From positions 1 to 16,728 of the forward strand of contig DMKB01000242.1 of NCBI GenBank assembly GCA_003454665.1: a DNA stretch of 16,728 nt. Direction: 5' to 3'. This DNA is from Nitrospiraceae bacterium. Its GTDB lineage: Bacteria; Nitrospirota; UBA9217. The notes beneath the pieces are model-generated. The model had not been told where the DNA came from, ran no database searches, and saw only the letters and a list, made by a program, of their open reading frames with translations. A program made the translations under genes and the position numbers. This document shows, in pieces, positions 6,336 through 13,939 of the stretch (position 1 is its first letter; each line of letters starts with the position of its first letter).

Positions 6336-7400
6336 CTAGTGGTACAGTACCTTCGGATATATCTCCTGGATTTTTTTTGCCATCACCTCAATCGCATCCT
6401 CCGTGCTGATCTGTTTCATACACGCGTTGTCACGGCACTTGTGTGGTTTGCATGGGTGGCACGACAGCCGCTTCGTGATAACCGTATGGCCCGCTCCCCA
6501 GGGACCCCACTTCCTCTCGTCCGTGGGCCCGAAGAGGGCAACCACCGGGATGCCCGCAGCAGCAGCCATGTGCATGGGACCGGAATCAACGCCGAAAAAC
6601 AGGTCCGCCTCCCGGTATAGGGATATGTTGTCTCGGAGAGATGTCACGCCGCAGAGGTTCAGGCCCCCGAAGGGCCCGTGCCCTTCGATCTCCTTATATA
6701 ATCCGGTATCTCCTGGTGCTCCGGTGTACACAAAACGTACACTATGTGAGGCCTTGATCACCTTCATGACTTCAGCAAAACGCCGGAGCGGCCATTGTTT
6801 TGCAGGAAGACTCGCTGAAGCATGAATGACAACCTTGAGGTCGCTCGCTTTCCACCCAACTTCCGAAAACAGGGTTCGAACTTTTTTTTCACCCTCCGGA
6901 GCCGGCCATAACTCTAGCGCTGTTGACCGTATCGGGATATCCAGCACGCGAAGACAGTCAAGAAAATTCTCTACTTCATGCTGGTCCTGCCGGTACGGGA
7001 CCGAGTCAGTAAGCAGCACAGCCCTGCCTTCCGTGGCAAACCCTATCCTTCGCCTCACACCGGCCGCCCAAACGAGGAGTGCGCTCGAGAGAGAGCGCTT
7101 GAGTACGAATGCGGCATCATAACCCTCTGATCGTATTTTTCTCCAATAGTGCAGATACGCAGCCAGCCTGCCGCGCTTCGTGGGGCTGCTGTACCTATGG
7201 ATCGTCTTGAATGCGAAAGGAATCACGCGGTCAACATAGGGGCATCCTTCGATCACCTGGGCGGAAAAGGGCTCGAGCATCAGATCGATGTGTGCTGTAG
7301 GATACGCTTCGCGGAGGTTTCGCAGAAAGGGAACGGTAAGCACCGTATCTCCGATAAAGCGGTAGCGCATTACGAGTATTTTCTTTGCAAGCAGTTTCAT
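6336..7400 (-). CDS. GT9-family ADP-heptose:LPS heptosyltransferase-like glycosyltransferase (WaaF/WaaQ type)
   Basis: A 354-residue GT9 enzyme that transfers heptose (or a related sugar) from ADP-heptose to the LPS inner core at the cytoplasmic face. Supporting features are the N-terminal KKILVMRYRFIGDTVLTVPF, HIDLMLEPFSAQVIEGCPYV, and the donor-binding FFGVDSGPMHMAAAAG (268-283) with FGPTDERKWGPW after it. A C-terminal cysteine cluster (C314, C317, C322, C327) resembles the C-P-x-C segments of many heptosyltransferases. The ATG at 7400-7398 is chosen because it starts where the fold begins. The longer frame opens with TTG at 7460 inside copy B of the inverted-repeat element and adds 20 unlikely residues. 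It follows gmhB, which fits heptose use. WaaF or WaaQ subtype is not resolved. Confidence 0.87.
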   Translation of the reverse strand: MKLLAKKILVMRYRFIGDTVLTVPFLRNLREAYPTAHIDLMLEPFSAQVIEGCPYVDRVIPFAFKTIHRYSSPTKRGRLAAYLHYWRKIRSEGYDAAFVLKRSLSSALLVWAAGVRRRIGFATEGRAVLLTDSVPYRQDQHEVENFLDCLRVLDIPIRSTALELWPAPEGEKKVRTLFSEVGWKASDLKVVIHASASLPAKQWPLRRFAEVMKVIKASHSVRFVYTGAPGDTGLYKEIEGHGPFGGLNLCGVTSLRDNISLYREADLFFGVDSGPMHMAAAAGIPVVALFGPTDERKWGPWGAGHTVITKRLSCHPCKPHKCRDNACMKQISTEDAIEVMAKKIQEIYPKVLYH

Positions 7401-7423
7401 GATAAAGATTGGCAACGTCTCTC

Positions 7424-7509
7424 GGTAACGAGGTCCGCATCGTCTGTCGGTAACGTTCAACGGCTAAAGACGAATGACGAACCACGTAACCGAAACGGGC
7501 TTCGTAACC
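7424..7509 (-). repeat. Inverted-repeat element, copy B (86 bp)
   Basis: Arms at 7424-7444 (plus strand) and 7489-7509 (minus strand) match at 14 of 21 positions. The minus-strand arm contains TACGAAGCCCGTTTCGG. The interior carries repeated TCGTCAT/TCGTCTT heptads and shares CGTGGTTCG with copy A. It starts 15 nt after the gmhB stop and ends 23 nt before the GT9 start codon. Confidence 0.7.
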
Positions 7510-7524
7510 GCTACCGTAACACCA

Positions 7525-8100
7525 TTACCTATGAACATCCTTTAAGATCAACTCCACCGTCTCAGAAAGGTCACGTGCTGTGAAATCGGGATCTTTCACA
7601 TGTTCAGGTCGCATATTCCCCGAATCGTCCGGTGCGAAGCCGGTCCTGACGAGCACCGACTTCATCCCGGCCCTTTGGCCGAGTTCCACATCACTCCACT
7701 TGTCTCCCACCATGAACGACAGAATCGGATCGATATCGAGTTCCTTTACCGCCCTATCGACCAAGCCTGTCCCAGGCTTTCTGCAATCACAAGCCATCGT
7801 ATAGTGTAAATTCCCCGCCTTCGGATGGTGTGGGCAGTAGTAAACGCCATCGAGCCGGGCTCCCTCTTTTTCGAGCATCTGCGCAAGCCGCGCGTGAGCC
7901 TCGTGCACCAGAGATTCAGGGAACAATCCACGGGCCACTCCCGACTGGTTCGTCACGATAATAACTTTGAATCCCGCCTGATTCAATTTTTTGATCGCAG
8001 CGCCGGCGTCGGGGAGCAGCCGAAGCATGGTGAGGTCGCTCAGATAGCCAACTTCCTCCGTCACCGTGCCGTCTCGATCGAGAAATACCGCCTTATTCAT
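7525..8100 (-). CDS. gmhB: D-glycero-D-manno-heptose 1,7-bisphosphate 7-phosphatase
   Basis: A 191-residue HAD phosphatase that removes the 7-phosphate from heptose 1,7-bisphosphate on the way to ADP-heptose. The HAD nucleophile and acid are D8 and D10 (FLDRDGTV). Motif II is TNQSG (50-54). The GmhB zinc loop is CPHHP at 89-93 with CDCRKP at 104-109 (C89, H91, C104, C106). Motif IV is GDKWSD (132-137). Length and start match the family. The frame is open upstream for 36 more codons (to 8208), but those overlap lpxK and lack family features. It lies between lpxK and the heptosyltransferase-like gene. No gmhA or hldE is present here, so the rest of heptose synthesis must be elsewhere. Confidence 0.94.
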   Translation of the reverse strand: MNKAVFLDRDGTVTEEVGYLSDLTMLRLLPDAGAAIKKLNQAGFKVIIVTNQSGVARGLFPESLVHEAHARLAQMLEKEGARLDGVYYCPHHPKAGNLHYTMACDCRKPGTGLVDRAVKELDIDPILSFMVGDKWSDVELGQRAGMKSVLVRTGFAPDDSGNMRPEHVKDPDFTARDLSETVELILKDVHR

Positions 8101-8149
8101 GATAGGTCCGGACAGAGCAGTGTGCTTGGAGCACCTTGTGTTCTTTCTC

Positions 8150-9220
8150 TCACACACGGTGGTCTTTGCTATGCTCGATTGCCTCCAAAATGACTTTTTC
8201 CCAGTCATGTTCCTGATTTACTTTTAACTCAATACGGAGGGCCCAGATGCCGTCTGGTTGCAAAACCTTCAATCGAGCGGCATCCTTCTCCGTCGTGATG
8301 ATCATAGCAGCTCCCACATCGACCGCTTTCTGGAATATCTCCGCAAGGTCCCGCTTGCTGTAAAAATAGTGGTCCGGATACACCATTTCTGCTTTTATTT
8401 CAGCTCCCAGCGACCTGAGAAGTGCCGTGAAGGTTGCCGGTCTCGCAATACCTGAGAATCCCAGCGCTGCAGTGTTCCGGAGAGTGGAAAGCGGCAAGGT
8501 TTCGCCGGTCTTGGTTTCAACCAGTGCTGTTGGCTCGTGGCGTGATGTGAAAATGGGTGCTTCGCTGTGACGCCGTATGGCCGCTTTCATGTCTTCTATG
8601 CTCATCATCGCACTGTCGACCCTGGTGATGAGCACAACGTGGGCCCTCCTGAGGACGGCGAGGGGTTCCCGCAGAATACCTGCAGGAAACAGTTTTCCGT
8701 TGCCAAAGGGGTCTCCTGCATCCAGGAGTACGATATTCAGGTCTCTGCGCAGCCGGACATGCTGGAATCCGTCGTCGAGGACAATCGTGTCCGCTCCGAA
8801 TACCTGTACGGCTAATCGGGCCGCCCGGTACCTGTCCCTGCCTACTACGACCGGCACACCGGGAAGCCTCGCTCCAATCAATCCCGGCTCGTCTCCACCC
8901 CGTGATGCATCTGCCGATAATACCGTACCGTCGGATACGATCACGATTTCGGATTCGTTCCTCCGCCTGTATCCTCTGCTCACGACGGCTGGATACCGAT
9001 TATGGCTTCGCAGAAGGCCGGCGATATGGATAACCGCCGGCGTCTTTCCCGTGCCGCCGAGGGTGATGTTACCCACCGAGATGACCCATTGTGGTAATTT
9101 TCTTTTTTTAAAAATCCCGACGGCATAGAGAGCGATCCGGAGATGGACGAGGAAACCGTAACACAAAGCGAGAAGAGACAGGATTCCTCCCATGAGGAGT
9201 GATCTCGTCCGCCCATACAT
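8150..9220 (-). CDS. lpxK: Tetraacyldisaccharide 4'-kinase
   Basis: A 356-residue inner-membrane-associated P-loop kinase that phosphorylates the 4' position of the lipid A disaccharide precursor. An N-terminal hydrophobic helix (about residues 10-33) is followed by the Walker A GNITLGGTGKTP. VVSRGYRRR and VLDDGFQHVRLRRD are signatures of LpxK, with the D-D-x-F-x-H catalytic/metal region. LLDAGDPFGNGKLFPAGILREP is also typical. The ATG at 9220-9218 has AGAGGA 4-5 nt upstream and leaves 19 nt after the waaA stop. A longer frame from TTG at 9250 would overlap waaA and lacks such a site. The pairing with waaA is common in LPS clusters. Confidence 0.95.
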   Translation of the reverse strand: MYGRTRSLLMGGILSLLALCYGFLVHLRIALYAVGIFKKRKLPQWVISVGNITLGGTGKTPAVIHIAGLLRSHNRYPAVVSRGYRRRNESEIVIVSDGTVLSADASRGGDEPGLIGARLPGVPVVVGRDRYRAARLAVQVFGADTIVLDDGFQHVRLRRDLNIVLLDAGDPFGNGKLFPAGILREPLAVLRRAHVVLITRVDSAMMSIEDMKAAIRRHSEAPIFTSRHEPTALVETKTGETLPLSTLRNTAALGFSGIARPATFTALLRSLGAEIKAEMVYPDHYFYSKRDLAEIFQKAVDVGAAMIITTEKDAARLKVLQPDGIWALRIELKVNQEHDWEKVILEAIEHSKDHRV

Positions 9221-9239
9221 ATGATCCTCTATATAGGTT

Positions 9240-10502
9240 TTAATCGTCAACGATTAACCTGCCGACAGCATCTATCGTTTTTTTTGTCGCTCCTGCATTA
9301 GCGGCAATAACTTCAAATGCCCGCTCGCCAATAGCGGCGGCCAGGCCATGATCTGATAGGAGGTTGTCCATTTTCGTGTACAACTCCTCCTTGTCTTTCA
9401 CCATCAGGCCGCCACCTGCAGTGATCAAAGCCTCAGATATTTCTTTAAAATTAAACATGTAACGGCTGAATATAACGGGCTTTTTCATTGCCGCTGGTTC
9501 CAGCAGGTTATGCCCACCAACCTTCACAAGGCTTCCGCCGACAAAGGCAATGTCACAGATGCTGTAAAATGACCTCAGCTCTCCGATGGTATCAAGAAGC
9601 AGAACGTCTTTCACCTCGCCCCTGAGCCCTGTTCGTCGCTGGCATGTGTAGCCGGCCTCGTTGATCAGCCGGTCAACGTCATCAAATCGCTCAGGATGAC
9701 GCGGTGCAATAATGAGAATGAGGTTCGGGATTTTTTTACGCAGCCGCGCGAAGACATTCAAGAGAGCTGCCTCTTCGCCGTTATGGGTGCTCCCGGCAGT
9801 AATCACCTTATGCCCTGCCGGGATTGCCACCGGACTGGACTGGACCACCGGTATCTTCTGGTCGAATTTCAGGTTACCCGTGACCATCACCCGTTCCGGT
9901 GGGGCCCCGATCTCCTGAATCCTTTCAGCATCGGCCTCGGACTGCATGCAAAAAAGGTCTGTGTATGCAAATACCCGCTTGAAAAGTCTCTTGACCTTTA
10001 CGTAGTTTCTGTATGAGTGCGGAGATATTCTCCCATTTATCACGGCAGACGGGATGCCCTGCTTCCGAAGTTCACGGAAAAAGTTCGGCCAGAGCTCTGT
10101 TTCAGCAACAAACACAGCAACAGGATTGATCTTATTGATAACCCTCCGCACCGTCCAGGGGTAATCAAAGGGAAAATAGAACACCGCGTCCGCCTCGGGT
10201 ACCCGGCGGCGCGCTGTGAAGTTACCCGTTACCGTCACCGTCGAGAGGATCAGGCTCCTTCCGGGATACTTTTTCTTCAGTTCACGTATCAGGGGATGCG
10301 CGGCCATGACTTCACCGACAGATACGGCATGGACCCATATCGGCCGCGCATCGCGTATAACGCGGTTTACGCCCTTGCGTATGCGTCCGAGTTTCTGCGT
10401 GATGCCGCCCCGGTATTTCGGCACGGTGACCAGTTTGAAGATAATGACAGGCAGCAGCAGGACCGTGACCACAATCAGGATTATGTTATACAGAATATAC
10501 AT
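9240..10502 (-). CDS. waaA: 3-deoxy-D-manno-octulosonic acid (Kdo) transferase
   Basis: A 420-residue GT30 enzyme that adds Kdo from CMP-Kdo to the lipid A precursor. One N-terminal membrane helix (residues about 2-24) anchors it to the inner membrane. The acceptor domain has WVHAVSVGEVMAAHPLI with the conserved catalytic Glu (E64). FVAETELWPNFFRELRKQG is a hallmark of the family. The donor domain has GSTHNGEE, IIAPRHPERF and FVGGSLVKVGGHNLLEPAA. Length is normal. The ATG at 10502-10500 lacks an obvious Shine-Dalgarno. The 80 nt before it continue the near-heptameric repeat that ends the acyltransferase gene. Whether it adds one or two Kdo residues cannot be read from sequence. Confidence 0.96.
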   Translation of the reverse strand: MYILYNIILIVVTVLLLPVIIFKLVTVPKYRGGITQKLGRIRKGVNRVIRDARPIWVHAVSVGEVMAAHPLIRELKKKYPGRSLILSTVTVTGNFTARRRVPEADAVFYFPFDYPWTVRRVINKINPVAVFVAETELWPNFFRELRKQGIPSAVINGRISPHSYRNYVKVKRLFKRVFAYTDLFCMQSEADAERIQEIGAPPERVMVTGNLKFDQKIPVVQSSPVAIPAGHKVITAGSTHNGEEAALLNVFARLRKKIPNLILIIAPRHPERFDDVDRLINEAGYTCQRRTGLRGEVKDVLLLDTIGELRSFYSICDIAFVGGSLVKVGGHNLLEPAAMKKPVIFSRYMFNFKEISEALITAGGGLMVKDKEELYTKMDNLLSDHGLAAAIGERAFEVIAANAGATKKTIDAVGRLIVDD

Positions 10503-10582
10503 GATAAGTGAGTAATGTTAATCGAGTCAAACGTGTAACCGTTGTAGTGGATCTTACGCTGCAACCTGCACAACGTACTTTC

Positions 10583-10617
10583 TTATTCCGCATTCCGCAC
10601 TCCATGCTCCGCATTCT
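10583..10617 (-). repeat. Five-unit heptamer repeat forming the 3' end of the acyltransferase gene
   Basis: On the plus strand five consecutive 7-mers read TTATTCC, GCATTCC, GCACTCC, ATGCTCC, GCATTCT (consensus GCATTCC). They encode the last residues (ENAEHGVRNAE) and the TAA stop of the acyltransferase. Degenerate 7-nt spaced words such as GAGTAAT and GAGTCAA continue to the waaA start codon at 10502. Confidence 0.65.
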
Positions 10618-11251
10618 CGAAGTACTCATCTGCTTCCTGAGAAATATGATGGAGAGCTGAACCCACTTCCTTGCATTTCCTGTCCAGTTCCTCGTCCGAT
10701 GTCCCCTGTACCATGATCGGCTGTCCATACAGAACCACGCCTCGCGTGAAGGGTACAGGAAGCATGAACTTATCCCAGATCTTTTCGAGTATCCAGAACC
10801 GGCTTGCGCCCATGGTCAGCGGCACGATCGGCTTGCCCAGCTTGCCGGCGAGGTATACCACGCCCCGCTTCACTTCATAAATCGGCCCCCGCGGGCCGTC
10901 CACGGCAAGGGCTATGTTCTTGCCTTTGCGCAATCCGGCGACGAGTCCCATAAGAGCCCGATCGCCTTTGCGCTTGCTCGAACCGCGGACCACCTCGCAT
11001 CCGAAGCGTCTCAGGATACCGGCCTGGATCTCTCCGTCCCTGCTTTCACTCGCCGGCACAACGAGTCCTGAATTACGATGATTGTGAAACAACAGAAATT
11101 GCCTTCCGTGCCAGAAAGCAAAAATGAAATTGTTTCCTGCTTCTCTGATTCCATCGAGTATCTCACGGTGTACGAAGCGTATCCGTATGGACCTGCTCCA
11201 GAGTGAAATCACAAAAGCGCCGACCAATGAAAGGATCTTCGCCCGAAGCAT
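10583..11251 (-). CDS. DUF374-family lysophospholipid/lipid A acyltransferase
   Basis: A 222-residue DUF374 (LPLAT superfamily) protein. An N-terminal hydrophobic helix precedes AFWHGRQFLL (45-54), where W-H-G replaces the usual H-x4-D motif. SESRDGEI (68-75), VVRGSSKRKG (87-96) and VDGPRGPIYEVKRG (117-130) follow, all characteristic of the family. It probably adds a secondary acyl chain to Kdo-lipid A or a precursor, given its place between msbA and waaA. This role is inferred by context, since the family's biochemistry is less settled than that of LpxL. Its ATG overlaps the msbA TAA (TAATG), implying coupling. The last dozen or so residues (ENAEHGVRNAE) come from a heptamer repeat and look like a repeat-derived extension. 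Confidence 0.88.
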   Translation of the reverse strand: MLRAKILSLVGAFVISLWSRSIRIRFVHREILDGIREAGNNFIFAFWHGRQFLLFHNHRNSGLVVPASESRDGEIQAGILRRFGCEVVRGSSKRKGDRALMGLVAGLRKGKNIALAVDGPRGPIYEVKRGVVYLAGKLGKPIVPLTMGASRFWILEKIWDKFMLPVPFTRGVVLYGQPIMVQGTSDEELDRKCKEVGSALHHISQEADEYFENAEHGVRNAE

Positions 11252-13008
11252 TATACCATCCCGATCCCGCCCGGGCGGGATTCATCCCGGAACTGCTGAT
11301 CATACAGATTTTTATACTCCCCCTTGAGCTTCAGGAGTTCTTCATGTGTACCCTGCTCTACGATCCTTCCGTCTTTGAGTACGATTATGATGTCTGCCTT
11401 GATTATGGTGGAAAGCCTGTGGGCAATCACAAAGCTCGTTCTCCCCGTCATCAGCCGATCAAGGGCATTCTGGACTTCCTTTTCCGATTCCGTGTCGAGG
11501 GACGAGGTCGCCTCGTCGAGGATCAGGATCGGCGCGTCCTGGAGAAGGGCCCGGGCGATCGCTATTCGCTGGCGCTGACCGCCCGACAGCTTCACCCCGG
11601 CCTCTCCGATGATCGTATCATATCCCTGCGGGAGATTTTGAATGAAATCATGGGCATAGGCGGCCTCTGCAGCCCGCATTACTTCATCAACGGAGCATTC
11701 CAGCCTGCCGTAGGCAATATTCGTCCGGACTGTATCGTTAAATAATATTGTTTGCTGCGTCACAATGGCCATAAGCGACCGAAGAGAATCTATTCTTGCA
11801 TCTCGAATGTCTACACCGCCGATCATGATGGATCCTGATGAGGCATCATAAAACCGGGGAAGGAGATTCACGAGCGTCGTTTTTCCTCCCCCGCTCTTTC
11901 CCACGATGGCGACCGTTGTTCCCGTCTCTATCGTAAGATTGATATCATTCAACACAAGATCTTCTTCATGCCCGTCGTACTGGAACGACACTTGTTCGAA
12001 TGCTATGCTCTGAAAATCGCGGGACAGGGAAATAGCATCGGTTTTTTCCCGTATCTCGGGCACCGAATCAAGTACTTCAAAGATACGTCGTGCAGCCGCA
12101 ACTCCGTCCTGAACGATATTGTTTACGCTGTTCAGATCTTTCATCGGCCGATAGAGAAACAGGAGCGCCATCATAAATGCGACAAAATCGCCGGGCGTCA
12201 TGGTCTGGCGAAAAACGTAATAGAAGCCGAACTCCATCACGAGCGCCGAGCCGATGACCGTAATAATCTCCATAACCGGATGTGAAACAACGGTAGTTTT
12301 GATAGCCTTCATGAGTGCGTTAAAGAGGTCTTTGTTCTTTTCGGCAAACCGTCTGCTTTCATGCACTTCCATGCTGAATGCTTTTACGATCCTTATGCCG
12401 CCTATCGTCTCATGCAGGTGCGTCGTCAGACTCCCCATATGTTCCTGCATCTGCGTGCTTGCTTTCCGCAGCCGCTTGCTGAACTTCGAGAGTGCAATCC
12501 CCGCGAGGGGCATGATAACGAGTGAGGCGAGGGTCAGGCGCCAGTTAAGATAGATGACCCATCCCAACAACACCATCATGGTCAGCAGACCCTGTGTCAG
12601 AACGGCGGGCGCCCGCGTTAATCCCCCCTGCACCAGGTTCACATCGTTCATGATGCGCGATATGATGATGCCCGTCGGCATCTTTGTAAAGTAGGAAAAG
12701 GAGAGAGAAACCGTGTGAGCATAGAGCTGATCGCGTATATTATTCACGACTTTCTGTCCCACATGGCCCATGAGGTAGTCCTTTGCATACAGAGCCACGC
12801 CCTTGAACAGGGTAACGATAACATATGCCGCAGGTATGAGCAGCAGAATCGTTTTGTTCATATTGACAAAGCCTTCATCGACTACGATCTTGGCAAGATA
12901 GGTCTGGAGAGCGATCAGGCCGCTGGTGAGCGCCATGAACACGACTGCCCAGACGAGGCGCATCGTATAGGGCTTGAGATAGGTTAAGAGCCGCTTATAA
13001 ATTTCCAT
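11251..13008 (-). CDS. msbA: Lipid A export ABC transporter, permease and ATP-binding protein
   Basis: A 585-residue half-transporter that works as a homodimer and flips lipid A-core across the inner membrane. Residues about 1-300 form the six-helix membrane domain. The nucleotide-binding domain has Walker A GKSGGGKT (370-377), Q-loop VTQQT, signature LSGGQ (474-478), Walker B ILILDE (494-499) and switch H530 (IAHRLST). Neighbouring acyltransferase, waaA and lpxK support the MsbA assignment over other exporters. The stop overlaps the acyltransferase start (TAATG). The last residues after QQFRDE (SRPGGIGMV) are encoded by an 18-bp perfect palindrome and its edges and are not expected in the family. 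No strong Shine-Dalgarno precedes the ATG. Confidence 0.95.
   Translation of the reverse strand: MEIYKRLLTYLKPYTMRLVWAVVFMALTSGLIALQTYLAKIVVDEGFVNMNKTILLLIPAAYVIVTLFKGVALYAKDYLMGHVGQKVVNNIRDQLYAHTVSLSFSYFTKMPTGIIISRIMNDVNLVQGGLTRAPAVLTQGLLTMMVLLGWVIYLNWRLTLASLVIMPLAGIALSKFSKRLRKASTQMQEHMGSLTTHLHETIGGIRIVKAFSMEVHESRRFAEKNKDLFNALMKAIKTTVVSHPVMEIITVIGSALVMEFGFYYVFRQTMTPGDFVAFMMALLFLYRPMKDLNSVNNIVQDGVAAARRIFEVLDSVPEIREKTDAISLSRDFQSIAFEQVSFQYDGHEEDLVLNDINLTIETGTTVAIVGKSGGGKTTLVNLLPRFYDASSGSIMIGGVDIRDARIDSLRSLMAIVTQQTILFNDTVRTNIAYGRLECSVDEVMRAAEAAYAHDFIQNLPQGYDTIIGEAGVKLSGGQRQRIAIARALLQDAPILILDEATSSLDTESEKEVQNALDRLMTGRTSFVIAHRLSTIIKADIIIVLKDGRIVEQGTHEELLKLKGEYKNLYDQQFRDESRPGGIGMV
11264..11281. repeat. 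Perfect 18-bp palindrome inside the msbA 3' end
   Basis: ATCCCGCCCGGGCGGGAT reads the same on both strands. It lies in frame in msbA, 11 nt before the stop codon, and encodes part of the atypical C-terminal tail. A related copy (TCCCGCCTTGGCGGGA) lies upstream of msbA at 13178-13193. Confidence 0.75.
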
Positions 13009-13104
13009 AGTTACTAAAGAAGCAAATTCTTCTCAAAATGGGTTCAATATCTCACGACAAACACAGCATATTACAAAGAAAAGCCAAGCTTTATGAAGCC
13101 ACGG

Positions 13105-13122
13105 ATCCCGGAGTACCGGGAT
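13105..13122. repeat. Inverted repeat upstream of msbA (first)
   Basis: ATCCCGG, AGTA, CCGGGAT: a perfect 7-bp stem with a 4-nt loop. No T-run follows on the minus strand, so it is not a typical intrinsic terminator. It may pause transcription, affect mRNA stability, or be a dispersed repeat. Confidence 0.6.
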
Positions 13123-13177
13123 TCACAGATGGCCACGGTAAAGCTTTTACGGTTTTAAATCAGAGACTCGAATCTAA

Positions 13178-13193
13178 TCCCGCCTTGGCGGGA
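13178..13193. repeat. Inverted repeat upstream of msbA (second), sibling of the msbA 3' palindrome
   Basis: TCCCGCC, TT, GGCGGGA: a perfect 7-bp inverted repeat with a 2-nt centre, starting 30 nt beyond the stop codon of the SurA-type gene. It matches the palindrome at 11264-11281 except at its centre and ends, and part of the downstream flank is similar. Confidence 0.65.
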
Positions 13194-13223
13194 CTTGTCC
13201 GGGGGAGAACAACTGCTCCGCGA

Positions 13224-13916
13224 CTACAGCGGAAGTCGATCCTCGTAGATCTTGATGTTCGACTTCGCCTGGAGTCCGGTGACGAAGGCAGCCATTACTT
13301 TTCCCTGTTTTTCAGAAAGAACCTGTTTTTCGAAGTTTTTCTTCCTTTTGAGGAACTCGCCGGATTTTGCCTTCGGATTCTGTCGAGCATAGAGGTCTGC
13401 GATCTCTGAGTCCGAAATATTCACGGAATCATAAATAATCCGTACCAGTTTCCGTCTGACCAGTTCATCCCGAACGTTGGTCTCGAAGTCCTTCTCCGTC
13501 ATCCCGTTCCGCTCCAGTCGCCAGCGATATGCTCGCATATCAAACACGCCCTCTTGGTTAAAAGCCGGGATTTTCATGATCTCGCCTTGAAGTTCTTCCT
13601 TGGTTACGATAATCCCAACGCGATCTGCTTCCTGAATGAGAAGACGGTCTGCAATAAGCTTATTTATAGCCTGTGACATAAGGGTTTTACGGAACTGTTC
13701 ATTCATCTGCCCCTGAAATATTCCTTTGTACTGTTGCGACAATCTCTGATATTCACCCTGTAGTTCATCAAGGGTGACAATATGTCCGTCGACCGTTGCT
13801 ACCGCCCTGCCGCTCGGTCCTGACGGCATGATGCCGAAGAAAAGAAAGGCGACGGTAATGATGATGACAATGGTCCACATCAACCATTTCATGTGCTTAT
13901 GCATGGATTCAAGCAT
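13224..13916 (-). CDS. Membrane-anchored SurA/PpiD N-terminal-domain protein lacking a PPIase domain
   Basis: A 230-residue protein with a short cytoplasmic N-terminus, one membrane helix (about residues 10-28) and a periplasmic SurA_N/PpiD-like chaperone domain. The domain has AVATVDGHIVTLDELQGEY at its start, NKLIADRLLIQEADRVGI, and FNQEGVFDMRAYRWRLERNG with KDFETNVRDELVRRKLV, which match PpiD-type sequences. The last stretch (FEKQVLSEKQGKVMAAFVT, then KSNIKIYED) resembles the helix that normally follows a parvulin domain. No parvulin domain lies between, and the length is far below PpiD (about 620). It is probably a periplasmic folding factor that binds unfolded clients without isomerase activity. 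GGGGGA lies 7 nt before the ATG (13916-13914). Confidence 0.82.
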   Translation of the reverse strand: MLESMHKHMKWLMWTIVIIITVAFLFFGIMPSGPSGRAVATVDGHIVTLDELQGEYQRLSQQYKGIFQGQMNEQFRKTLMSQAINKLIADRLLIQEADRVGIIVTKEELQGEIMKIPAFNQEGVFDMRAYRWRLERNGMTEKDFETNVRDELVRRKLVRIIYDSVNISDSEIADLYARQNPKAKSGEFLKRKKNFEKQVLSEKQGKVMAAFVTGLQAKSNIKIYEDRLPL

Positions 13917-13939
13917 TATCTAATCCCCCTGCGAATAAA

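Larger units (their letters stand above)
13009..13223. other. 215-nt spacer upstream of msbA with two hairpin repeats
   Basis: No credible coding frame. It holds two short strong inverted repeats (described separately) and a sequence of the form CCACGGAT...ATTCACAGATGGCCACGG split by the first hairpin. No convincing promoter was recognised. Confidence 0.5.

Noticed and set aside
7401..7460. N-terminal extension of the GT9 gene from TTG at 7460
   Set aside because: The extra 20 residues are translated from inverted-repeat element B and precede the conserved start of the fold; ATG at 7400 fits better.
8121..8140. Hairpin GTGCT-TGG-AGCAC between lpxK and gmhB as a terminator
   Set aside because: The stem is only 5 bp, no U-run follows in the transcribed direction, and the genes appear co-transcribed.
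8577..9128. A 183-codon plus-strand frame opposite lpxK
   Set aside because: A mirror frame of a well-supported kinase gene with low-complexity Ser/Arg/Pro composition; no plausible product.
9241..9256. Inverted repeat TAATCGT-CA-ACGATTA at the waaA stop codon as a terminator or operator
   Set aside because: A 7-bp A/T-rich stem with a 2-nt gap overlapping the coding end; no U-run, and lpxK follows 19 nt later. Possibly chance.
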